From the NCBI RefSeq assembly GCF_000521865.1, contig NZ_JAME01000014.1, forward strand, positions 1 to 64,000: DNA of 64,000 bases, read 5' to 3'. A model generated the notes under the pieces. It made no database searches and was not told where the DNA came from. It worked only from the letters and a program-made list of their open reading frames with translations. This stretch comes from Roseivivax isoporae LMG 25204. Its GTDB lineage: Bacteria > Pseudomonadota > Alphaproteobacteria > Rhodobacterales > Rhodobacteraceae. The position numbers and the translations under genes were made by a program. Positions 38,483 through 46,762 of this stretch are shown here, piece after piece. Numbering within the stretch: position 1 is the stretch's first letter; the number at the start of each line of letters is the position of its first letter.

Positions 38483-39199
38483 ATGTTCACCACGTTCGGC
38501 GCCGCGCTGCGGCAGCCGCTTCTCGACCATGAATCCGAACGGGACGCCATCCGCCGCTGGCAGACGGCACGGGACCGTGCCGCGCTCGAGATCCTGTTGC
38601 GATCGCACGCGCGACAGGTCTGGTCCCTCGCGCGGCGCTGGACTGACAATCCCGCGCATCTCGAGGATCTCGTGGCCGAAGGCATGATCGGCCTCATGCG
38701 GGCGGCGGGCCAGTTCGACCTCGACCGCGACGTCCGCTTCGCCACCTACGCCAAGTGGTGCGTGCGCAGCGAACTGGCGGCCGCGCGTGCCCGGCTTGCC
38801 GGAGTGGGCGAGGCCTCGGCGGGCGACGCCGCCGGCATGCGGGACGTGCCGCTTCCGCACGTTCAGGGCCAGCTTGCCCTCGACACCGCGTCCGAGGACG
38901 GCCTGTCCGCCCTCGACCGGCTGCCGAGCGAAGCGCTGTCGCCGGAAGAGGAGGTGCTGCAGCGCTCGAGCGAACAGGCGTGGCGGCAGGTGCTCGACGC
39001 GGCACTGTCCGAACTCGACGACATGGAAGCCGAGATCGTCCAGCGGCGCCGCCTTCAGGTGGTGCCTGAGCCGCTCGCCGACATGGCCCGCGACCTCGGG
39101 CTTACCGTCGTGCGCCTGCGCCAGATCGAGACCCGCGCGTTGAACCGGCTGCGGCACCTGCTGATGGCGCGCGGCTTCTGCATGTCGTTGCTGCATTGA
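38483..39199 (+). CDS. RpoH-like sigma factor in the flagellar cluster
   Basis: This is a 238-residue sigma-70-family factor. Region 2 reads LLRSHARQVWSLARRW, then LEDLVAEGMIGLMRAAGQFDLDRDVRFATYAKWCVRSEL, close to the RpoH pattern. Region 4 reads LDDMEAEIVQRRRLQ and LADMARDLGLTVVRLRQIETRALNRLRHLL, also RpoH-like. It is about 60 residues shorter than RpoH (near 298), mostly between regions 2 and 4. GGGGCAGGAA precedes the ATG. It overlaps fliK (TTGA). No FliA is seen, so this may be the cluster's own sigma factor. Confidence 0.82.
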   Translation: MFTTFGAALRQPLLDHESERDAIRRWQTARDRAALEILLRSHARQVWSLARRWTDNPAHLEDLVAEGMIGLMRAAGQFDLDRDVRFATYAKWCVRSELAAARARLAGVGEASAGDAAGMRDVPLPHVQGQLALDTASEDGLSALDRLPSEALSPEEEVLQRSSEQAWRQVLDAALSELDDMEAEIVQRRRLQVVPEPLADMARDLGLTVVRLRQIETRALNRLRHLLMARGFCMSLLH

Positions 39200-40344
39200 T
39201 CCGGGCTTTCGACCTCCTGCAGGGCGCGGCACCGCCCGGCGGCAGCACCCCGGCGCTGCAGGCGCTCCGTCCGGGCGGAGCGTTTCCGAGCCTTCTCAGC
39301 GGCGACGCGACGCGCCCGCAGCCCGCGGCCCCTAAGGACATGCCGCGGCTGACGCCCGAGGAGGCGGAGACGCTGGCGGAGACTCTGCGCAAGGTCGCGG
39401 ACGACCTCGCCGCGACGCTCGATCCGGACATGCCGCTGTCTGCGGCCGGTCTGGACCGCATGGCGCAGGACGCGATGGCGGCCTTCGCCGCGGCGCTTGC
39501 GGAGTTCGACGCGGCCCACGGCACCTCGGTCGCGCCGGCGCTCGGGGCGGCGCTGGCGGAACGGCTGTCCGACTCGGCCGCCGCCGCGCCAGATGCCGCG
39601 CTCCGCATGCTCGACCGCAAGCTCGGCGCGATGGCGGAGATGCTGCAGAAATTCGCGGCAGGCGGGCCGGGGCAGGGGGGCGACGCCCGCGTGCCCGGAA
39701 CGCCGTCCGCGATCCTGGCCGTGGCCGGCCGGACCGAAGCCGCGCCGGGCGGGCAGGCCATGGGCCTCCAGTCCGCCGGGCCGGAGCTTCCGACCCGCGG
39801 GGCCGAGGCCGCGATGGTGACGCGGGCCGACCCGATCATGCCGCCGCTGTCGCCCGAGGCCCGCGGGCCGGTGCCGGCCGTGCAGGCGATGGCGCAGCCC
39901 GAGGCGGCGCCGCGCGCCGAACCGCCGACGCCGCACGAGTTGTCCCGCCACCTCATGGCGCAGATCGCGAGGTCGAGCGTGACCGAGGGGCGCACGCGGA
40001 TCGAGCTGTCGCCGGCCGGGCTCGGCGCACTCGAGATCGAGATCGAGACCGGGGCAGACGGTCAGCTGCGGGCGGTCCTGCGGGCCGAGAACCCTGCGGT
40101 GCTGGCCGCCCTGCGCGGCGACCGTGCGGGTCTTGCCGCCGCCATGAGCGATGGCGGACTGGCGCTCAACGACGCCGGCCTCGACTTCGAGGACCTGGGC
40201 GAACCGCGCCACGGGGCGGCTGAGAACGCCGACCTCCCGCGCGGGGGACGTCCCGGTGACGACGCGACCGACGAGCCGCCGCCGCCCGACCCGGTGCGAC
40301 CGCACCGCACCGGCGGAACCGGACGGCTCGACATCCTGACCTGA
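39196..40344 (+). CDS. fliK: Flagellar hook-length control protein FliK
   Basis: This 382-residue protein has an Ala/Pro-rich N-terminal region and a C-terminal Flg_hook domain (about 240-330). The domain includes RSSVTEGRTRIELSPAGLGALEIEIE and LRAENPAVLAALRGDRAGLAAAMSDGGL. FliK is exported during hook assembly and switches substrate specificity when the hook reaches its length. The TTG start overlaps the sigma-factor stop, implying translational coupling. It is followed by flgD, the hook cap, which supports the call. Confidence 0.87.
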   Translation: MIRAFDLLQGAAPPGGSTPALQALRPGGAFPSLLSGDATRPQPAAPKDMPRLTPEEAETLAETLRKVADDLAATLDPDMPLSAAGLDRMAQDAMAAFAAALAEFDAAHGTSVAPALGAALAERLSDSAAAAPDAALRMLDRKLGAMAEMLQKFAAGGPGQGGDARVPGTPSAILAVAGRTEAAPGGQAMGLQSAGPELPTRGAEAAMVTRADPIMPPLSPEARGPVPAVQAMAQPEAAPRAEPPTPHELSRHLMAQIARSSVTEGRTRIELSPAGLGALEIEIETGADGQLRAVLRAENPAVLAALRGDRAGLAAAMSDGGLALNDAGLDFEDLGEPRHGAAENADLPRGGRPGDDATDEPPPPDPVRPHRTGGTGRLDILT

Positions 40345-40356
40345 AGGGAAACGCCC

Positions 40357-41031
40357 ATGACCATCGACCCGACCACCGGCGCGGCCCTGTCCGCCTCGAC
40401 GACACCCCGTGCCGATACCGCGCGGGCGACGCTCGGCGCCGATTACGAAAGCTTCCTGAAGCTCCTGACCGCGCAGGTCTCGAACCAGGACCCGCTCGAG
40501 CCCATGGATTCCACGACCTTCGTTTCGCAGCTCGCGCAGCTGAGCCAGGTGGAGCAGTCGATCCAGACCAATGCCGGGCTCGAACGCATCGGCGCGCAGC
40601 TCGCCGCCTTCGGTGCGGTGTCGGAGGCGGGGATGATCGGCCGCACCGTGCGCGCGCCGGGTGACACCTTCACGCTTGCGGACGGCGGCACCGTTCAGCT
40701 GGGCTTCGAGCTTTCGAAGGATGCGGAGGCCGTCACGGCGACGGTGGTGCATCCCGACGGCACCGCGCTGCGCCAGCTCGAGAACCTGCCGGCGACGTCC
40801 GGCACGCGCCACACCGTCACCTGGGACGGCAAGGACTTCCAGGGGCTGCCCCTGCCTGCAGGCGAGTACCGCATCCGGTTGAACGCGCGCGACGCGGCCG
40901 GCGACGCCGTGTCCTACACGAGCTTCACCCAGGGCAAGGTCGACAGCGTCGTGTTCAAGGACGGCACGCCGATGCTGCGGCTCACGAGCGGCGAGGAAGT
41001 GCCCTCCTCGCTGGTGGTCGAGATCCGCTGA
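40357..41031 (+). CDS. flgD: Flagellar hook cap/assembly protein FlgD
   Basis: This 224-residue protein opens with the FlgD export and N-terminal block (YESFLKLLTAQVSNQDPLEPMDSTTFVSQLAQLSQVEQ at about residues 29-66). The Ig-like and Tudor-like C-terminal domains follow (TVTWDGKDFQGLPLPAGEYRI). It caps the growing hook so that FlgE can polymerise. It lies 12 bp after fliK in the sigma-fliK-flgD operon and converges on the FliL-like gene. Confidence 0.94.
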   Translation: MTIDPTTGAALSASTTPRADTARATLGADYESFLKLLTAQVSNQDPLEPMDSTTFVSQLAQLSQVEQSIQTNAGLERIGAQLAAFGAVSEAGMIGRTVRAPGDTFTLADGGTVQLGFELSKDAEAVTATVVHPDGTALRQLENLPATSGTRHTVTWDGKDFQGLPLPAGEYRIRLNARDAAGDAVSYTSFTQGKVDSVVFKDGTPMLRLTSGEEVPSSLVVEIR

Positions 41032-41055
41032 CCCGGCGCGGCCGGACGCCCGATC

Positions 41056-41622
41056 TCAGGCGTTCGGCACGTCGTGCTTGTAGAACTGCAGCAGCAGCAC
41101 GTCCTCGACGCCGGGCTGAAGCTCGGCGAGCGCGTCGCGCAAATGCGCCGACAGCGCTTCGGTGTCGATGGCCGGGCCCTTGAACGCATCCGACTTGGCG
41201 CGCTCGGTCAACTCGACCAGAAGCGCGTCGCGGAACCGGATCGTGTGGTCGAGCGTGCCGTATGCCTGCGCCTGTTCCGGGCTTTCCATCGCGATGCCGA
41301 ACTCGACCACGATGTAGCTCGTGCTGCGTGCCTTGCGGACGGGCACCGTCATGCGGCCCACGCGGATCACGCGGCCCTCGAGCATCGGCTTCGGCAGCGC
41401 CGTCTCGTCGGAGCGCGCGGCGGCCTGGACGATGTCGGCATCCTCGGCCGGCGCTTCCGCGTGGGTCTCGGCATGCGGGGCAGGGCGCTCCTGCGCGGCA
41501 TGCCTCGTGGCGGGCGACGTGCTCGCGTGGTCGTTCGGCGTCTCGAAGACCAGACCGGCACCGAAGCCCGCGGCGACGCAGATCGTCGGCAGGCCGACGA
41601 GAAGGCAGAGGATTCTGAACAT
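41056..41622 (-). CDS. FliL-like second paralogue in the flg operon
   Basis: This 188-residue protein has an N-terminal membrane anchor (MFRILCLLVGLPTICVAAGFGAGL), an acidic/His-rich linker and a C-terminal domain with the FliL layout: TSYIVVEFGIAMESPEQAQAY, IRFRDALLVELTERAKSDAF and HLRDALAELQPGVEDVLLLQFYKHDVP. A classical FliL is encoded at 61800, so this is a second, diverged member. FliL proteins sit around the stator in the inner membrane and periplasm. It is the last gene of flgF-flgG-flgA-flgH, 80 bp behind flgH. Confidence 0.65.
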   Translation of the reverse strand: MFRILCLLVGLPTICVAAGFGAGLVFETPNDHASTSPATRHAAQERPAPHAETHAEAPAEDADIVQAAARSDETALPKPMLEGRVIRVGRMTVPVRKARSTSYIVVEFGIAMESPEQAQAYGTLDHTIRFRDALLVELTERAKSDAFKGPAIDTEALSAHLRDALAELQPGVEDVLLLQFYKHDVPNA

Positions 41623-41702
41623 GGGACTCCGGTCTGCAGCCGTTTCTGTACGAGACGCAGACTGGACGCCGATTCAGGCGAAACCTTGTCCTTGAGGGAC
41701 AG

Positions 41703-42452
41703 TTAATAAGGAAGGATCACGTCCATCACGCCTTCGCCGTAGCTGACCTGCTGCTGCCGCGACAGCTGTCCCTCGCCGCCATAGGTGATGCGCGCCTCGG
41801 CGATCTTGTCGTACCGGATCGAGTTGTCGCGCTGGATGTCCTCGGGCCGGATGATGCCCGCGACGCGCAGGTCGCGCAGTTCGTGGTTGACCTTTACCTC
41901 CTGCCGGCCGGCGATCACGAGGTTGCCGTTCGGCAGCTTGTCGACCACCAGCGCGGCCACGCGCAGGTTCACCGTCTCGTTGCGCCGGATCCGGCCGGAC
42001 CCGGTCGCGCTCTGCCCGCCAGACACCGCGATCAGGTCCTTGTCGGCAAGGTCCTCCTCGTCGACGCCGGGCAGGATCTGCCCCAGCTGCCGGCCGTAGC
42101 CGAAGAGCGAGGGCGTGCCGAGGTTGACCTGCCCGTCGCGCTCGCGCTCGGTCTCGTTGCGCAGCGACGCGCCGTCGTCGATCTCGATCACGATGGTCAG
42201 GAGGTCGCCGACCTCCTCCGCGCGCTGGTCGGCGAAGAACCCGCCGGAACCCGTCTGCCACAGCGACGCCTCCTCGGCGCGGTAGGCGACGCGGGACACT
42301 TCTGGCGGCGGCATCGGCACCTGCACGCGTTCGAGCTGCTGGACGCCGGTGCCCACCTGCGACGGTTGCGGGTCGAGCCCGGCATGGAAGCCGCCGCAGC
42401 CCGACGCGACGAGCGCGGCCGCAAGCGGGGAAAGCCTGGTCACGATCTTCAT
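41703..42452 (-). CDS. flgH: Flagellar L-ring protein FlgH
   Basis: This 249-residue lipoprotein has a signal and lipobox LVASGC (Cys19). FlgH-type stretches follow: SLWQTGSGGFFADQRAEEVGDLLTIVIEID, TGSGRIRRNETVNLRVAALVVDKLPNGNLVI and GIIRPEDIQRDNSI. It forms the L ring in the outer membrane. The start overlaps the flgA stop by 4 bp. The order flgF-flgG-flgA-flgH is standard for Rhodobacteraceae. Confidence 0.96.
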   Translation of the reverse strand: MKIVTRLSPLAAALVASGCGGFHAGLDPQPSQVGTGVQQLERVQVPMPPPEVSRVAYRAEEASLWQTGSGGFFADQRAEEVGDLLTIVIEIDDGASLRNETERERDGQVNLGTPSLFGYGRQLGQILPGVDEEDLADKDLIAVSGGQSATGSGRIRRNETVNLRVAALVVDKLPNGNLVIAGRQEVKVNHELRDLRVAGIIRPEDIQRDNSIRYDKIAEARITYGGEGQLSRQQQVSYGEGVMDVILPY

Positions 42453-43108
42453 CGCGTCACCGTCACGCTGCCGTCGGCGCCCGCGACGCCGATCACCGTC
42501 TGGTTGCTCACCACGTTGACCACCTTCACCTCCTGGCCTTCATGGGCGTCGCGCAGGGCGCGTCCCGGCGCGCTCAGCGCAAGCTGCCCGTCGTCGAAGC
42601 GGATCGTCACCGACTGTCCGCGGGCGACGACGAGGGGTTTCTGGATCGACTGCGCCATGACCGGCCGCCCCTGGGCCAGCATCGAGCGCACCTCCATGCC
42701 GACGAGCCGTTCGGCCTGCGGCACGGCGAAGCTGCCGAGCCGGCCCTGCGGCAGCTCGATCACCTGCAGATCGTCGGCGGTCACGATGTCGCCGGGCATG
42801 AGCCGCCGCACGGGCACCGCGACCGGCACCCGCACCACCGCGTAGCCGGTCAGCCGGTGGATGGTGCCGCCGTCGTCCACCGCATTGGCGATGAACTGGC
42901 CGGTCTCCTCGTCCATCCAGTAGGCCGAGAGGACCATCGCGTCCTCGACGCCCGCATGGGTGAAGGTGACGCGCACCTCGCCCTCGTCGGGAAAGCGGGG
43001 GCCGAGCGCCTCGCGCGTCCTCTCCTCGACCAGCACCGCGACCGCCTCGGCCGCGGCGGCCGAAGCCGCCACGGCGAGCGTCCCGGCGATGAGTGCCGCG
43101 CGGATCAT
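42449..43108 (-). CDS. flgA: P-ring assembly chaperone FlgA
   Basis: This 219-residue protein has a signal peptide (AGTLAVAASAAAAEA) and a C-terminal SAF/FlgA domain: VPVRRLMPGDIVTADDLQVIELP, RLVGMEVRSMLAQGRPVMAQSI and QSVTIRFDDGQLALSAPGRAL. FlgA helps FlgI form the P ring in the periplasm. It overlaps flgG upstream and flgH downstream, each by 4 bp, so the three are translationally coupled. Confidence 0.95.
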   Translation of the reverse strand: MIRAALIAGTLAVAASAAAAEAVAVLVEERTREALGPRFPDEGEVRVTFTHAGVEDAMVLSAYWMDEETGQFIANAVDDGGTIHRLTGYAVVRVPVAVPVRRLMPGDIVTADDLQVIELPQGRLGSFAVPQAERLVGMEVRSMLAQGRPVMAQSIQKPLVVARGQSVTIRFDDGQLALSAPGRALRDAHEGQEVKVVNVVSNQTVIGVAGADGSVTVTR

Positions 43109-43890
43109 TTGATCTGGTTCGCCGTCGACATCATCTGGTCGGCGGTCTCGATCGTCTTCGAGTTCATCTCGTAGGCGCGCTGCGCCGAGATCAGGTCGGT
43201 GATCTGCTGGATGATGTTGACGTTGGAATTCTCGAGGTAGCCCTGCCGCACCACGCCGATCCCCGGATCACCCGGGTTCGCGGCCTGCGCGTCGCCCGAG
43301 GCCACCGTCGCCTCGAGCAGGTTCGAGCCGAGCGCCCGCAGCCCGCTGTCGTTCACGAAGGTGGCGAGCGTCAGGCGGCCGAGCTCGACCGGCTGGGGGT
43401 CGTTCTCGACGAAGGCCGACACCGTGCCGTCCTCGGCGATGTCGAGCTGCACGGTGTTCTCGGGGACCACGATGCCCGGGTCGACCTCGTAGCCCTGCAG
43501 CGTCACGAGTTGCCCCTCGGCCGAGATCTGGAACGCGCCGTCGCGGGTATAGGCCTGTCCGCCGTCCGGCATCAGCACCGTGAAATAGCCGCGCCCGTCG
43601 ATGGCGATGTCGGTCTGGTTCTCGGTCTGCGCGAGGCCGCCCTGCGTGTTCAGGCGCACGACGCCCGCGGTCCGCACGCCGAGACCCACGTCGACGCCGG
43701 TCGGCCGGGCGGACCCGGCCTCGGCGGTCAGTGTCCCCTCGCGCTGGCGGTTCTCGTAGATCAGGTCCTGGAACGCCGCGCGCCGCGCCTTGAAGCCCGT
43801 GGTGTTCGCGTTGGCGATGTTGTTCGAGATGACGTCGACGTTCGTCTGCTGCGCCAGCATGCCGGTCGCGGCGATACCAAGTGCCTTCAT
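43105..43890 (-). CDS. flgG: Distal rod protein FlgG
   Basis: This 261-residue protein begins MKALGIAATGMLAQQTNVDVISNNIANANTTGFK, the N-terminal rod signature, and ends with NIIQQITDLISAQRAYEMNSKTIETADQM, the C-terminal signature. The length matches FlgG. It builds the distal rod that drives the hook. GAGGAGAC precedes the ATG. It lies 41 bp behind flgF and overlaps flgA. Confidence 0.97.
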   Translation of the reverse strand: MKALGIAATGMLAQQTNVDVISNNIANANTTGFKARRAAFQDLIYENRQREGTLTAEAGSARPTGVDVGLGVRTAGVVRLNTQGGLAQTENQTDIAIDGRGYFTVLMPDGGQAYTRDGAFQISAEGQLVTLQGYEVDPGIVVPENTVQLDIAEDGTVSAFVENDPQPVELGRLTLATFVNDSGLRALGSNLLEATVASGDAQAANPGDPGIGVVRQGYLENSNVNIIQQITDLISAQRAYEMNSKTIETADQMMSTANQIK

Positions 43891-43931
43891 GGGTCAGTCT
43901 CCTCTGGAGGAACGCGCGGTCCGCGCAAGGG

Positions 43932-44675
43932 TCAGGCCGGACGGCCCAGCCGCTGGATCGTGTCGCGCTGCAGGTCGCTCGCCGTCTGCGTGAGCTTGGT
44001 CGCCCGCTCGTAGGCCCGCTGGATCTCGATCATGCGGGTCATCTCGACCACCGGCTGCACGTTGCTGCCCTCGACCGCGCCCTGGATCATGCGCGTGGCC
44101 GCGGCCGGAACCGCCGCCGCCGCGCCGTCCGGCGCCACGAAGAGCCCGTTGCCGAGCCGTTCGAAGGATTGCAGGTCGGGAATGTCGAAGAGCCCGATGC
44201 GGCCCAGCATCGCGCCGTCGGCGCCGGTCATCGTGCCGTCCTCGGCGATCGACACCGTCGTTGCCAGTTCCCGCGCGAGCGCCACAGGCGCACCGCCCGC
44301 GTCGAGAATGCGGGCGCCGGCGAGCGTCACGAGGTTGCCCTGCGCGTCGACCGTGAGCCGCCCGTCGCGCCCGTAGGCGCGCTGGCCGTCCTCGGTCTCG
44401 TAGCCGAACCAGCCCGCCCCCTCGATCGCGAGGTCGAGCGGGTTGCCGCTGTGCTTGAGCGCGCCCTGCGCCGGGTCGACATAGGACCCGCCGTCGACCA
44501 CGTAGGACATGTCGCCCTCAGGCCCCGCCGCGGCGTTGTGCACGTAAGATTCGAAGGCGACACGCTCGCGCTTGAAGCCCGCCGTGTCGGCGTTCGCGAT
44601 GTTGTTCGCTGTGACATCCAGATCGCGCCGCAACGCGGCCGCGAGCGATATCGGTATGTAAGCCGAACTCTCCAT
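43932..44675 (-). CDS. flgF: Proximal rod protein FlgF
   Basis: This 247-residue rod protein has an N-terminal RRDLDVTANNIANADTAGFKRERVAF and a C-terminal VVEMTRMIEIQRAYERATKLTQTASDLQ. The size and the central AIEGAGWFGYETEDGQRAYGRDG fit FlgF. It is the first gene of the flgF-flgG-flgA-flgH-FliL-like operon, transcribed away from the AT-rich 44.7-kb region with the decamer boxes. Confidence 0.95.
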   Translation of the reverse strand: MESSAYIPISLAAALRRDLDVTANNIANADTAGFKRERVAFESYVHNAAAGPEGDMSYVVDGGSYVDPAQGALKHSGNPLDLAIEGAGWFGYETEDGQRAYGRDGRLTVDAQGNLVTLAGARILDAGGAPVALARELATTVSIAEDGTMTGADGAMLGRIGLFDIPDLQSFERLGNGLFVAPDGAAAAVPAAATRMIQGAVEGSNVQPVVEMTRMIEIQRAYERATKLTQTASDLQRDTIQRLGRPA

Positions 44676-44708
44676 GACTCGTCTGCTGCCTGCCTCTGGC
44701 TGCTTTTA

Positions 44709-44763
44709 TTATACTTGCTTATTTTGAATAAATGACCGATTTTTACGGTTACAGCAAGTATAG
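44709..44763. promoter_or_regulatory. Decamer boxes in the flgF/44774 divergent promoter
   Basis: On the minus strand TTCAAAATAA and GCAAGTATAA lie head to tail (44709-44728), facing flgF. On the plus strand GCAAGTATAG (44754-44763) lies 10 bp before the GTG at 44774. They match the RCAAGWATAA family seen at 31.4, 51.4 and 61.75 kb. Confidence 0.55.
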
Positions 44764-44773
44764 AGTTGATCTC

Positions 44774-46636
44774 GTGTCCGTCTATTCTTGGATCTTTCTC
44801 GCGCTGGCCGGTGGAACCGGGTCGTCGTTGTCGTTGCCGGGGGTGCCCCCGGCCGATCTCGCACGCCCTGAGACCCCGCTCGTCTGGCCCGGTGCTGCGC
44901 CCGACGACGTCGCCGCCCCCCCGGACGCGGCCGAGACGGTTCCGCCCACGCCGCCCGCGCCGCGGCGGCTGCCCGCGCTCGACCTTGGCCCGCTCGCCGA
45001 GGCTCCGTATCTCGAGACCCGCGCCGGCATGCTCGAGGCGCTGGCGGCGGCGCGCGAGTCGCACCGCGCCGGGGTCCTGATCGGCCTCGCTCGCCTGCAC
45101 CTCGCCCACGGCATGTTTCCCGAGGCGCGGTCGTTCCTGCGTCGCGCCGAGGCCGCGGGCGAGGCGTCGCCGGTCTCCGAGGTGCTGGACCTGGCGCTCC
45201 GGGCCTTCGATCCCCGGCGGCACGACCCGGTCCCGGCGGCGGACGCGGCTCCCGAGGGGCCGGACGTGCCGCTCTTTTCGGCGCTCCTTGCGATCGCCGA
45301 GGGGCCGACCGGCCCCATCCCGGACTTCGCCGAGGCCATCGACCGCATCGACGCGCTGCCCGTGGCGCTGCAGGCGGTGGCGCTGCCGCCGATGCTCGAC
45401 CACGCGGTCGGCGCCGAGCGCTGGTGGGAGGCGCGCAAGCTCGCCGGCCGGTTCGAGGAGATCGACGCGCTGCGCGAGGGCAGCGTCTACCACTACCAGC
45501 TCGGCCGCGTGGCGGAGGCCGGACGCGAGGACGTCGCGGCCTTCGACAGCTACCTGCGCGCGGCCACGGGGCGGGACGCCGCCGCGCAGCGCGCGCGGCT
45601 CGCCCTCGTCGCGCTCGGCCAGCGGACCGGCACGCTCGAGCCGGCCGAGGCGGCCGAAATGCTGCGCGCGGCGCGCAGGCTCTGGCAGGGCGGGCCGCTC
45701 GGGCGGCAGACGCTGGCCGCGCTCGCGGCCGCGGACCTCGCGGCGGGCGACCGGGTCTCGGCGCTCGTCGTGCTGCACGACATCCTGCGCGCCTATCCCG
45801 ACTCGCTCGACGCCCAGAAGGCGCGCGCCGAGGCCGAGGCGCTCCTGGCGCAGGTCTACGGCGAGGGGCTGTCGGGCATCATGCCGCTGCCGGTCTTCAT
45901 GCAGGCGCACCAGCGTCTGGCCGAAGATTTCCGCATGTCGGGCCTCTTCGATGCCTATTCCGAGTCCTATGCCGGGCTCCTGATGTCGCACGGCTTCACC
46001 GCCGCGGCGGCAGAGGAGCTGTCGGTGCTGCGCGACCACGTGGCGGTGGCGCAGGACCTGGGGCTCGGGAAGGCGGAGCCCGCGCGGGACGACCGGCTGC
46101 GGCTGGCCGAGGCCGAGGCGCTGATCGCCGGCGGGCGACCCGAGGAGGCGGTGCCGCTCCTGGCCGCGCCTCTCGGCGCCGAGAATCCCGAGCTGTCCGA
46201 GCGGCTCTTGCACCTGCGCGCAAGCGTCTTCGAGGCGTCGGGCGACACCGAGGCGCTTCTCGACGCGACGCCGCCCGAGCCGTCGGAGCGGTTCCTGCGG
46301 CTCAAGGCCGATGCGCTCTTCGCCCGCGAAAGCTGGTCCGAGGCCTACGAGACCTACCGCGCGCTCTGGGAGCGGGCGCCGGCCGCCATGGCGCCCTCGC
46401 GCGCCGCGCGCATGCTGCTTGCCGCCCATCGCAGCGGCAGCAGCGCCGACATCGGCGCGATCGTCGACGCGTTGCCGCAGCTGGCCGAGACGCCCCACTG
46501 GGCGGCCATCGCCCGCGAGCTCGCCGCCGACCGGCCTGAGCTCCTGCCACTGCGGCAGAGCATGGTCGAAGCCGAGATCGCCGACGCGCTGCGCACGGTC
46601 GAGCGCATCGACAGCCTGTCCGAGCCCGACGGCTGA
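44774..46636 (+). CDS. Exported TPR-type protein of the flagellar cluster, unknown
   Basis: This protein of about 620 residues starts with a signal-like segment (YSWIFLALAGG) and a Pro/Ala-rich stretch. About 450 residues of helix-turn-helix repeats of TPR/Sel1 style follow, such as AGVLIGLARLHLAHGMFPEARSFLRRAEAAGE. No specific family is recognised. An ATG at 44732 would extend it by 14 codons, but the promoter-like boxes lie inside that stretch, so the GTG at 44774 is preferred. It is divergent from flgF and followed by flgE, so a periplasmic structural or assembly role in the flagellum is inferred. Confidence 0.75.
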   Translation: MSVYSWIFLALAGGTGSSLSLPGVPPADLARPETPLVWPGAAPDDVAAPPDAAETVPPTPPAPRRLPALDLGPLAEAPYLETRAGMLEALAAARESHRAGVLIGLARLHLAHGMFPEARSFLRRAEAAGEASPVSEVLDLALRAFDPRRHDPVPAADAAPEGPDVPLFSALLAIAEGPTGPIPDFAEAIDRIDALPVALQAVALPPMLDHAVGAERWWEARKLAGRFEEIDALREGSVYHYQLGRVAEAGREDVAAFDSYLRAATGRDAAAQRARLALVALGQRTGTLEPAEAAEMLRAARRLWQGGPLGRQTLAALAAADLAAGDRVSALVVLHDILRAYPDSLDAQKARAEAEALLAQVYGEGLSGIMPLPVFMQAHQRLAEDFRMSGLFDAYSESYAGLLMSHGFTAAAAEELSVLRDHVAVAQDLGLGKAEPARDDRLRLAEAEALIAGGRPEEAVPLLAAPLGAENPELSERLLHLRASVFEASGDTEALLDATPPEPSERFLRLKADALFARESWSEAYETYRALWERAPAAMAPSRAARMLLAAHRSGSSADIGAIVDALPQLAETPHWAAIARELAADRPELLPLRQSMVEAEIADALRTVERIDSLSEPDG

Positions 46637-46762
46637 GGATTGTGGCCAAGGACAGGTCAAGGAATAGCGCGGCAATTCTTTAAACCAGATGAAATCTTTG
46701 CCGCCCATCTTGGACCCGAGGCAGGTCCCACAACACCCGGCAAACGGGACAGGAGACAGACG

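Noticed and set aside
44732-44773. ATG start 14 codons upstream for the TPR-type protein
   Set aside because: These codons contain a decamer box of the flagellar promoter family. The GTG at 44774 directly precedes the signal-like segment.
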